This document shows positions 54,623 through 61,630 of a stretch of DNA of 64,000 bases, piece by piece. Origin of the DNA: CAZYAK01 sp964403335 (GTDB lineage Bacteria; Patescibacteriota; Gracilibacteria; Peribacterales; Peribacteraceae); the NCBI GenBank assembly GCA_964403335.1, contig CAYOFI010000004.1, positions 1 through 64,000 on the forward strand. The letters are read 5' to 3'. The notes beneath the pieces are model-generated. The model made no database searches. It was not told where the DNA came from and saw only the letters and a list, made by a program, of their open reading frames with translations. The position numbers and the translations under genes are program-made. Every line of letters starts with the position of its first letter. The first letter of the stretch is position 1.

Positions 54623-55219
54623 ATGCGTGCTTCTCATAAAACCGCAGCATCGGTTTCCATCGCGCTTCTTTCCGTGGCTCTGCTCGGCACCGCCGTGGCG
54701 CAGCCGTACTCGTCCCAAGATCCGGGAGATGGCGTCCGCAAATGCGTGCAGCAGTATCTGCTCAATCATCACGGCGACTTCAATCGTCAGGCATTCCGCA
54801 AATGCGTCCGTGCCGCCGTCTTCGGCAATAACGGAAACAGCAATGGCGGCTGGTGGAACAGCTCGAGCAACAGTTCGATGTCCCGCTCCTCCATGCCTTC
54901 TTCCCGGTCCTCTGCGTCCAGCATGAGTTCATCATCGATGTCTTCCGTCAGTTCCATGAGCTCCAGCAAGAGCTCAATGAGTTCCGTCTCATCGATGTCC
55001 TCGTCCAAGAGTTCCACGAGCAGCATGTCGTCGATGAGTTCGTCGTCGATGTCTTCTCTTAGTTCCATGAGCTCCAGCAAGAGCTCGGCAAGCTCGATGA
55101 TGTCCAGCAAGTCCTCCTCCTCGTTCGGTTGGTGGAACGGGAACAACTGGCATGACAACGATGATGACGATAACGACTGGAACGAGGGGTGGAATCACGG
55201 TCGTCACAACCGCTGGTGA
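54623..55219 (+). CDS. secreted Ser-repeat protein
   Basis: A 198-residue exported protein. A signal peptide (AASVSIALLSVALLGTAVAQ) and a short Cys-containing domain (GDGVRKCVQQYLLNHHGDF, RQAFRKCVRAAVFGNNG) precede about 80 residues of Ser-Met-Ser-Ser-Ser-Lys type repeats (SSMSSVSSMSSSKSS words). It ends in a Trp/Asn/Asp-rich tail (WWNGNNWHDNDDDDN, then HGRHNRW). The DNA repeat unit TTCCATGAGCTCCAGCAAGA occurs near 54952 and 55062. Family unknown; the extended Ser region suggests a flexible surface stalk. Confidence 0.6.
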   Translation: MRASHKTAASVSIALLSVALLGTAVAQPYSSQDPGDGVRKCVQQYLLNHHGDFNRQAFRKCVRAAVFGNNGNSNGGWWNSSSNSSMSRSSMPSSRSSASSMSSSSMSSVSSMSSSKSSMSSVSSMSSSKSSTSSMSSMSSSSMSSLSSMSSSKSSASSMMSSKSSSSFGWWNGNNWHDNDDDDNDWNEGWNHGRHNRW

Positions 55220-55223
55220 TCAA

Positions 55224-55706
55224 TTAGTTCTGGTGGCGGATCAACCATCCTTGCTCCGCCTTGATGGAACGCAGGAAGACATGTTCCTTGTAGTCTTTCT
55301 TCACCACGTATCCGGTGCCATTGCCCTCGGCCTGCGGATCGACGGGCATGGCATCCAGGTAGGGCGCGAGTACCTCTTTGAGATCGAGCAGTCCTTCGCA
55401 ACTTGCGGCATCCCAACGGCAGATTTCTTGTTCCTCGGTGATCAAGATCTTCTTGGGCGCGATGTTGGCGACCCTGCGGTATTCCGCGAGGGCGCTGCCG
55501 ATGTTCTTCAAGTCCAATTTGCGCCGATCGTTGCGCTGACGCCAGGGCTGATTGCGGATTTTGGTGCCTTGGGGAACGACTTTGCGCGTCGTGTTGTCGT
55601 ATTTTGTTGGCGTTTTACCATTGGACAGTTTGATGAAGAGCGCGTGAGCGGGAGCGGCACTTACAAAAAGTGAGAGGGCGAGGGTGAGAGAGAGGAGGCG
55701 GGACAT
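55224..55706 (-). CDS. exported pseudopilin-like domain protein with a Sec signal
   Basis: A 160-residue protein. A Sec signal peptide (RLLSLTLALSLFVSAAPAHA) is followed by a domain resembling the globular part of type II secretion/type IV pseudopilins: RRKLDLKNIGSALAEYRRV, CRWDAASCEGLLDLKEVLAPYLDAMPVDPQ, GTGYVVKKD. Pseudopilins normally have a prepilin peptidase site and a hydrophobic helix; here these are replaced by an ordinary signal peptide, so the domain would be released or act alone. It converges with the Ser-repeat gene. Confidence 0.55.
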   Translation of the reverse strand: MSRLLSLTLALSLFVSAAPAHALFIKLSNGKTPTKYDNTTRKVVPQGTKIRNQPWRQRNDRRKLDLKNIGSALAEYRRVANIAPKKILITEEQEICRWDAASCEGLLDLKEVLAPYLDAMPVDPQAEGNGTGYVVKKDYKEHVFLRSIKAEQGWLIRHQN

Positions 55707-55711
55707 GGAAG

Positions 55712-55806
55712 TGGAGAACTGAGAATGGAAAATTGAAAATTATGGCAGCAACTCAGATCATGATGGTACTTCCATAATTTTCAATTCTCAATTTTTCATT
55801 TTTAAT
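55712..55806. repeat. intergenic hairpin element, family D (TTGAAAATGGAAAA word), copy 3
   Basis: The left arm is GAATGGAAAATTGAAAATTA and the right arm is TAATTTTCAATTCTCAATTT. The centre is TGGCAGCAACTCAGATCATG followed by ATGGTACTTCCA. It fills the spacer and supplies the TAA stop of the AI-2E family gene. Confidence 0.9.
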
Positions 55807-56983
55807 TACGAACAATTCTTGCCTTCTGCCACATCCGCACATCTTCCAAAAATATCCCGATGATGCTTGCGAGCGGAATCGAGAGCAGCAAGCCCAACAC
55901 CGGGTGCACGATTTTGGGGAAGCTGACGCCCATCAGCATCGCGGCGAGGATGGCGACGGCGGAGATATCCACCGAGTGCTTCATGATCATCGGCACGATG
56001 AAGTTGTTTTCGGCGAATTGGATCAAGTAGTACGCGGCCGCCACGACCAGCGCCCACAGGAAGCCGCCGTGCGCCAGCGCGATCATCACGCCCGGCACGG
56101 CGCCGATGAGCGGACCCACGTAGGGAATGAATTCCGTGAAGCCGGCGAGGAGTGACAACGTGAGTGCGTACGGCACGCGCAGAATGACCAGGATGACGAA
56201 CGTGATCGCCGCGATCACCAGGCAGAGCAGCAGCTGTCCGCGGATCCATTGCCCCAGTTTTTGATTGATCTGGCGGGTTTTCAGACTGATATACGGCCAC
56301 ATTCGTTTGGGAAACAGCCGCGTGAACCAATCCGTCAGGTGGTCGCGCTCCAGCTGCAGGAAGAATGCGCACACCAGTACCAGCAGTAAATCCAGCGTGA
56401 AGGCCACCAGCGAACCGGCCAGTCCGGATAAGAATTGCAGCGATCCCGCTGCCAAACTGCTGAGGTATGCGCTCATTTGTTGCAGCGCGTCGGGCCCGGT
56501 AAGCGCAAGGCTGCGGAGCGCGGAACGCAGCATGATGGTGAGCCGCACGTTCATCTCCGCCGAGAGCAGAGGGAACTCTATGGTTCTTTCGGTCAGCAGA
56601 CGCTGGACTTCGGTATTGGCGAGCGTCGCAATACCCCCGACCTGCTCGGCGATAACCGGTACGAGCGAGAAAATGAGAAACAGCGCCACCGCAAAAAACA
56701 GAATGTAATGCAGTAAAATGGCCAAGCTGGCCGGCACTCTCCATCTTTTCAGCAGACGCACGCCGGGGTCCATGATGGTGGCGATGAAAACGCCCAGGAA
56801 GAACAGCACGATCACGTGTTGCAGCTGGACGATAAACACCGTTCCGACGGCGATCGCCAGCACGGCCAATGTGGCCTGCACGGCGCTGATGGTGGACAGT
56901 TCGCCCGTGACCTGGCGTTTGCCATGCGTGATCGTCAACAAGGGACTGCTCTTTGCCGTTGATGCGGATTTTTGCTTCGGCAT
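55802..56983 (-). CDS. AI-2E family (PerM/DUF20) transporter
   Basis: A 393-residue membrane protein with about eight transmembrane segments. Seen: VIVLFFLGVFIATIMDPGVRLLKRW, the long extracytoplasmic loop, and the family core ILRVPYALTLSLLAGFTEFIPYVGPLIGAVPGVMIAL, then PMIMKHSVDISAVAILAAMLMG. Members export small molecules or act as antiporters; the substrate is unknown. Start at 56983; a family B hairpin fills the space to the ABC gene. Confidence 0.9.
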   Translation of the reverse strand: MPKQKSASTAKSSPLLTITHGKRQVTGELSTISAVQATLAVLAIAVGTVFIVQLQHVIVLFFLGVFIATIMDPGVRLLKRWRVPASLAILLHYILFFAVALFLIFSLVPVIAEQVGGIATLANTEVQRLLTERTIEFPLLSAEMNVRLTIMLRSALRSLALTGPDALQQMSAYLSSLAAGSLQFLSGLAGSLVAFTLDLLLVLVCAFFLQLERDHLTDWFTRLFPKRMWPYISLKTRQINQKLGQWIRGQLLLCLVIAAITFVILVILRVPYALTLSLLAGFTEFIPYVGPLIGAVPGVMIALAHGGFLWALVVAAAYYLIQFAENNFIVPMIMKHSVDISAVAILAAMLMGVSFPKIVHPVLGLLLSIPLASIIGIFLEDVRMWQKARIVRN

Positions 56984-57014
56984 CGCCGGAGAGGAAGGAT
57001 ACCGGAGAGAGGTG

Positions 57015-57097
57015 GTAGAAGGGATAGACGCCATAGACGGAATAGAGGTGTGTTCTGTACTTCTATCGCGTCTATCCCTTCTATTCCGTCTATTTCA
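57015..57097. repeat. intergenic hairpin element, family B (GATAGACG word), copy 3
   Basis: The left arm (GTAGAAGGGATAGACGCCAT, AGACGGAATAGAGG) and right arm (CTTCTATCGCGTC, ATCCCTTCTATTCCGTCTAT) surround TGTGTTCTGTA. It abuts the stop codon of the ABC transporter gene. Confidence 0.9.
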
Positions 57098-58876
57098 TCA
57101 CTCCCCAATAAACCCCCCTGCCTGCAACTCGTACAACTGCCGGTATGCGCCGTTCTCTTTGGCGACCAATTCCGCATGTGTGCCTTCTTCCGCGATCTTT
57201 CCGTCTTCGATCACCAAGATACGGTCGGCTTTTTTGATGGTCGACAAGCGGTGCGCGATGACGATGGACGTTCGGCTCTTCATCAAATATTCCAATCCCT
57301 CTTGGATGTACGATTCTGAAAGGGAGTCCAAACTGCTGGTCGCTTCGTCCAGTACAAGGATCGGCGTATCGGCCAAGATGGCGCGGGCGATGGCCACGCG
57401 CTGGCGTTCGCCGCCGGAGAGTTTCACGCCGCGTTCGCCGACGAGCGTGTCGTACTTCAGGGGGAGTTTTTCGACGAATTCATGCGCATGCGCGAGCCGT
57501 GCCACGCGTTCGATATCCTCCCTGGAAGCGCCGGGATTGCCGTACGCGATGTTCTCCGCGATCGACCGATGAAACAGCATCGGGTCTTGCGGCACCAAGC
57601 CGATACCGCGGCGCACGCTCTCCTGCGTGACATCCGCGATATTCTGTCCGTCGATGACGATGCGGCCTTCGTTCACGTCGTAGAACCGGAAGAGGAGTTT
57701 GACGAACGTGCTCTTGCCGCCGCCGGAATGCCCGACCAAGGCGATCTTCTCGCCGGGACGGATGGTCACGGAGAAATCTTTGAAGATCCAGCGGGAAGCC
57801 GGTTCGTACCGGAAGCTCGCGTTGTCGAAGACGATCTCTCCACGCGGGACGTTCAGTGGTTTTGCATCCGGCTTGTCCGTCACCGTGAGCGGACGCTGAG
57901 CCAAACCGACCATCTCTTCGCAGTGAGCCAGGTTGCGCAGGAAGTCGCGCAAGTTGCGCCCGATCTCGGAGAGCCTTGCCCACAGCATGCCCACGTAAAA
58001 CGTCGCGATGATAAAGCTTCCCGGGGAAAATTCTCCCTTGGACCACAGCCATGCGCCCAACAGCAGCACAACGCCTTCCACGATGATCAGCGCCGTGAAT
58101 TGCACGAATGTCACGAGGTTGGCGACCATCCACGTCCGCCATTGGCGATGACGCATTTCCCGCAGATTTTCGCCATGCCGTTTGTCTTCGCGCATCTCCG
58201 TCGCGAACGATTTCACCAGCGCGTTGCCCGTGAGTGTATCGACCACGTTGGCGCTGACTTTCGTATCCTGTTCGTCCACCCAGCTGTAATAGCGGGAGAG
58301 ATACAAGTTGAGCGAGATGGAAAGCGCGCCGTAGAGGATCATGCTGACGAGCATCGCGCCCGCGATGACGGGGGCCAGCCGGAGCAAGACGATCGTGAGA
58401 CCGATGATCACGACGACCGCCGGGATGAAGTTCATCCATATGCGGTCCAGAATGCCTTCAATGGCATCGACGCCCCTGCGGATTTTGCGCGACGTCGCGC
58501 CCGCAAACGCATTCACATGGAATCCCGTGGAGAGCCGCTGCACTTTGGCGAACACGTCGCTGTCCATCTGCGGCATCATCCGCGTCTCGATCCAGGCCAA
58601 GATCTGCATGCCCAGTTGTTCGCAGACGTTCCAGGCAAAGGCGCAGCCCACCCCAAAGAGGATCATCCACACCGCGTGCCAATACACCGCCGTGTCGCCC
58701 GGAGTCCCCGTGGCCACGGCATCGATCGCTTCTTTGTAGAAGAACGGTTGTGCCAGCGTCGCGACCGTCGAACCAAGCAGCAAAATCATCATCCCCAGCA
58801 ACTGCGGCAGATACCTGCGCATGTACGGCCAAATAAAGGCTGCCACCTGCCTGTGGGTGACGGGGGACTTTTCCAT
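57098..58876 (-). CDS. ABC exporter (MsbA/MDR-like half transporter)
   Basis: A 592-residue fused permease-ATPase. Six transmembrane segments in residues 15-320, then a nucleotide-binding domain with Walker A VGHSGGGKSTFVKLLF, Q-loop GLVPQDPMLF, signature VKLSGGERQRVAIARAI, Walker B PILVLDEATSSLD and H-loop VIAHRLSTIKKAD. It exports lipids, drugs or peptides as a homodimer; the substrate cannot be told. The start at 58876 is supported by CTATCCT 12 bases upstream. Confidence 0.93.
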   Translation of the reverse strand: MEKSPVTHRQVAAFIWPYMRRYLPQLLGMMILLLGSTVATLAQPFFYKEAIDAVATGTPGDTAVYWHAVWMILFGVGCAFAWNVCEQLGMQILAWIETRMMPQMDSDVFAKVQRLSTGFHVNAFAGATSRKIRRGVDAIEGILDRIWMNFIPAVVVIIGLTIVLLRLAPVIAGAMLVSMILYGALSISLNLYLSRYYSWVDEQDTKVSANVVDTLTGNALVKSFATEMREDKRHGENLREMRHRQWRTWMVANLVTFVQFTALIIVEGVVLLLGAWLWSKGEFSPGSFIIATFYVGMLWARLSEIGRNLRDFLRNLAHCEEMVGLAQRPLTVTDKPDAKPLNVPRGEIVFDNASFRYEPASRWIFKDFSVTIRPGEKIALVGHSGGGKSTFVKLLFRFYDVNEGRIVIDGQNIADVTQESVRRGIGLVPQDPMLFHRSIAENIAYGNPGASREDIERVARLAHAHEFVEKLPLKYDTLVGERGVKLSGGERQRVAIARAILADTPILVLDEATSSLDSLSESYIQEGLEYLMKSRTSIVIAHRLSTIKKADRILVIEDGKIAEEGTHAELVAKENGAYRQLYELQAGGFIGE

Positions 58877-58946
58877 AAAAGAGCGCGCAGGATAGCGCAG
58901 AAGCAAGCATTGCTGCGAGGAAATAGTCGGGATTTTTTGCGGCTGA

Positions 58947-59483
58947 TCAGTCGTGAAACTTGATCAAATTCTGGAGAGGCATGCGTTCATGATGCGCACT
59001 GGCTTCTTCCTCGCCTTTTTTGTAGTGCCCGAGCATCACGCCGCCGACGACGATTTCATTCGGGGGCAGCGCAAGCACCTCATGTGCGGGTCCGTGATGG
59101 AGGGAGACCCAGCAGCTGCCAAGATCCAGAGCCGTTGCTCCCAGGAGCATATGGGTCATGGCCGACATGCAGGAATACTCCAATTCCCGCGGGTTCCACA
59201 GTATTTCCTGTGTCTTTGGCGCCGCGGTTTTGTCGCACGTGACGAGGATGAACGTACCGGCTCCCGCGATGAAATTTCCGTAGCAGCAGGTCTCCATCAG
59301 CTGCTTCATGAGTGCGGGATTCTGGATGACATGGAATCTCCACGGCTGGGCATTGCCCACGCTGGGGGACATGTGCGCCAGGTCCAACAGCGACAGTATT
59401 TCCTTTTGCGTCACGGGCTTTGCATCGAAATACCGGATGCTGCGCCGATTTTTACACAGTGCGGAGAAATCGTCGAAAGTCAT
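58947..59483 (-). CDS. nitroreductase family protein
   Basis: A 178-residue FMN-dependent oxidoreductase: FSALCKNRRSIRYFDAKPVT (Arg cluster for FMN phosphate), HMSPSVGNAQPWRFHVI, ALDLGSCWVSLHHGPAHEVL and IVVGGVMLGHYKK. It is shorter than the nitroreductase at 45154 and only distantly related. It is divergent from bcp, with two -10-like boxes back to back between them. Confidence 0.88.
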   Translation of the reverse strand: MTFDDFSALCKNRRSIRYFDAKPVTQKEILSLLDLAHMSPSVGNAQPWRFHVIQNPALMKQLMETCCYGNFIAGAGTFILVTCDKTAAPKTQEILWNPRELEYSCMSAMTHMLLGATALDLGSCWVSLHHGPAHEVLALPPNEIVVGGVMLGHYKKGEEEASAHHERMPLQNLIKFHD

Positions 59484-59509
59484 GGTTCAGCAGAGAAGAA
59501 TAGTTCCAG

Positions 59510-59515
59510 TATACT
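59510..59515 (+). promoter_or_regulatory. -10 box of bcp, leaderless type
   Basis: AGTATACT ends 6 bases before the ATG at 59522. TATACT is nearly self-complementary, and TATTCT for the opposite gene lies beside it. Confidence 0.65.
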
Positions 59516-59521
59516 CCCGCC

Positions 59522-59974
59522 ATGCCAGTCGTCTCCCAGCTCGCTCCCGATATCGTCCTGCCTGACCAAACCGGCGCCACGAAGCGTTTGGGGGATTTCC
59601 GCGGGTCGTATGTGCTGTTGTATTTCTATCCGAAAGACGACACGCCCGGCTGCACCATCGAATCCTGCGGTTTCCGGGATCTGCATCCGGAATTCCTGAA
59701 GCGCAATTGCATCGTGATCGGCATCAGCGCCGATGATGTGGACAGCCATAAACGTTTTGCCGAACATCACAGCCTGCCGTTTTCACTTCTTGCCGATGTC
59801 GACAGGCGGACGATCGACGAATACGAAACGTGGAAAGACGCGGAGAAGAAGACGGGGATCGCTCGCACGTCGTTCCTGATTGATCCCGATGGCAAGATTG
59901 TGAAGATCTATGCTGTGGGAGAAGCGAGTGTGCATCCGGCGGAAGTGTTGAGAGACTTGGACAATCAAGGCTAA
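59522..59974 (+). CDS. bcp: thioredoxin-dependent peroxiredoxin (Bcp type)
   Basis: A 150-residue peroxiredoxin: APDIVLPDQTGATKRLGDFRGSYVLLYFYPKDDTPGCTIESCGFRD carries the peroxidatic Cys in PGCT and a possible resolving Cys five residues later (PrxQ type). Then IVIGISADDVDSHKRFAEHHSLPFSLLAD and RTSFLIDPDGKIVKIY. It removes peroxides using thioredoxin. The last Gly and the TAA stop come from the family A hairpin (GGCTAAGG). Confidence 0.95.
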   Translation: MPVVSQLAPDIVLPDQTGATKRLGDFRGSYVLLYFYPKDDTPGCTIESCGFRDLHPEFLKRNCIVIGISADDVDSHKRFAEHHSLPFSLLADVDRRTIDEYETWKDAEKKTGIARTSFLIDPDGKIVKIYAVGEASVHPAEVLRDLDNQG

Positions 59975-60088
59975 GGACTGAGGCTAAGGCTAAGTTCGAA
60001 AGAATATATTTTTGAAGTTTGATGTACACTTTCTTCGTATTTTTCTGTGCTCCCGTTCTTAGCCTTAGCCTTTTTTCTTAGCCTTATC
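59968..60088. repeat. intergenic hairpin element, family A (GGCTAAGG word), copy 3
   Basis: The left arm is AAGGCTAAGGACTGAGGCTA and the right arm is TTAGCCTTAGCC, then TTAGCCTTA. The centre has TCGAAAGAATATATTTTTGA and GATGTACACTTTC. It joins bcp to the PRMT gene. Confidence 0.9.
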
Positions 60089-60090
60089 CG

Positions 60091-61020
60091 ATGATCGACT
60101 ACCACCGCCTCATTCTCGGCGACAACGTCCGCAATACCGCATTCGCGGAAGCGCTGCGGCGTACCGTCAAAAAAGGGGAGAGCATCGTGGCGGATATCGG
60201 ATCGGGGACCGGCTACCTCGCATTCTTGGCGTCGAAATTCGGGGCAAAGCAGTGCCATTTATATGAGCAAGTTCCGACGATGCTCAAGCTCAGCAAGGAC
60301 ATCGCGAAAGCCAACGGTATCGACAACTGCGTCTTTCATCCTCAGCACTCCGCCAGCGTCCGCAATCCGGCCAGGGCGGATATTCTCGTGTCCGAGACAT
60401 TGGGCAACTACGCCTTGGAAGAAAACATGCTGGAGACGCTGCGTGATGCGAAGAGGTTTTTGAAGCCGGACGGCATCGTCATTCCGCAGAAGTTGACGCA
60501 GTGGATCGCGCCTATCGTGAGCCCGCGATTCCATCAGGAACTCGATGTGTGGCACACTCTCGGTGAAGGACTCGATTTCTCTGTGGCCCGCGATGTGTGC
60601 TTCCATAACATCTACGTCCGCACGATCCAGGCATCCGATTTGATGAACGAGCTTCCCGCCAAGCAGTGGGATGCGATCGATTTCCGCGAGGACGAAGACA
60701 GCATCCGGTCGGCTGAAGTCGAATGGAAAGTCACCAAGCCCACGACGATGTATGGCTTGGGGATGTGGTGGGACTGTGAGCTTATTCCCGGCGTCACGCT
60801 CTCCACGGCGCCGGATTCCCCGCGCACGCATTGGGAGCAGATTTATCTGCCGGTCCTCGATCCCATCACGATCGAAAAAGGAGAGACGGTGCGGTGCGTC
60901 ATCCGCTCCGACACGCGCTACGAAGTGAAAGTGCACGTGAAATGGGAGGTGTCCGTCGTTGATGCGAAAGGGAAGCGAAGAATGCAGGTGGCAAGGGATA
61001 TGGTCAAAGGACAGGTGTAA
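60091..61020 (+). CDS. PRMT-like protein arginine methyltransferase
   Basis: A 309-residue protein with the layout of eukaryotic type PRMTs. The N-terminal helix is YHRLILGDNVRNTAFAEAL. The SAM-binding motif I is VADIGSGTGYLAFLA. The double-E loop is SETLGNYALEENML (Glu102, Glu110/111), followed by KRFLKPDGIVIPQKLTQWIAPI, then a beta-barrel with the THW loop (PRTHWEQIYLPVL, 246-248). These are the catalytic hallmarks of PRMTs, rare in bacteria. Targets would be arginines in the cell's own proteins; none is known. DUF1003 follows after 10 bases, probably co-transcribed. Confidence 0.8.
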   Translation: MIDYHRLILGDNVRNTAFAEALRRTVKKGESIVADIGSGTGYLAFLASKFGAKQCHLYEQVPTMLKLSKDIAKANGIDNCVFHPQHSASVRNPARADILVSETLGNYALEENMLETLRDAKRFLKPDGIVIPQKLTQWIAPIVSPRFHQELDVWHTLGEGLDFSVARDVCFHNIYVRTIQASDLMNELPAKQWDAIDFREDEDSIRSAEVEWKVTKPTTMYGLGMWWDCELIPGVTLSTAPDSPRTHWEQIYLPVLDPITIEKGETVRCVIRSDTRYEVKVHVKWEVSVVDAKGKRRMQVARDMVKGQV

Positions 61021-61030
61021 GCTGACATTC

Positions 61031-61630
61031 ATGGCAAACGGTGCACCGAAAGGGAAGAAGCAGGCCTCCACTCCGCGCGAAGCGCATTTGGCCAAGATCA
61101 TCGAGCGCAATATCGATACGCTGTTGGAAGTGCGCCGTCAGATGGATCAAAACCGCACGGTGCAGGACCGCATCGCGGATTGGATCACGGCGTTTTCCGG
61201 GAGCATGGCGTTTTTGTACTTCCACATCGTGTGGTTCGGGGGATGGATCATGGTGAACGTGGGCTGGTTCGGGCTGAAGGCCTTCGATCCGTTTCCGTTC
61301 GGACTCCTCACGATGATCGTGTCGCTGGAGGCGATCTTCCTGTCGACATTCGTGCTCATCTCCCAAAACCGTTCTTCTGCCATCAGCGACGAACGATCGG
61401 ATTTGGATCTGCATATCGATCTTTTGGCCGAATATGAAATCACCAAAATCCTCCGTCTTGCCGATGCGATTGCGGACAAGCTGAATGCCAAAGAGGGGAA
61501 AGACAAAGAGCTGCCACAGCTGGAGCAAATCATCTCGCCGGACAAAGTCCTGCACGAAATCCAGAGGCGGAAGGTGCAGAAGCAGGGCGTGGAGGGGAAT
61601 GATGTCGAATTGGCGAAGCGCAGCCGGTGA
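61031..61630 (+). CDS. DUF1003 membrane protein
   Basis: A 199-residue protein with two transmembrane segments and the DUF1003 signature: DRIADWITAFSGSMAFLYFHIVWFGGWI, then FPFGLLTMIVSLEAIFLSTFVLISQNR and DLHIDLLAEYEITKIL. The family is of unknown function and is often linked to membrane stress. It starts 10 bases after the PRMT-like gene and converges with the DUF1704 gene, stop to stop. Confidence 0.9.
   Translation: MANGAPKGKKQASTPREAHLAKIIERNIDTLLEVRRQMDQNRTVQDRIADWITAFSGSMAFLYFHIVWFGGWIMVNVGWFGLKAFDPFPFGLLTMIVSLEAIFLSTFVLISQNRSSAISDERSDLDLHIDLLAEYEITKILRLADAIADKLNAKEGKDKELPQLEQIISPDKVLHEIQRRKVQKQGVEGNDVELAKRSR

Noticed and set aside
57482..58963. 493-residue plus-strand frame across the ABC exporter
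   Set aside because: Antisense shadow of a gene with all ABC motifs.
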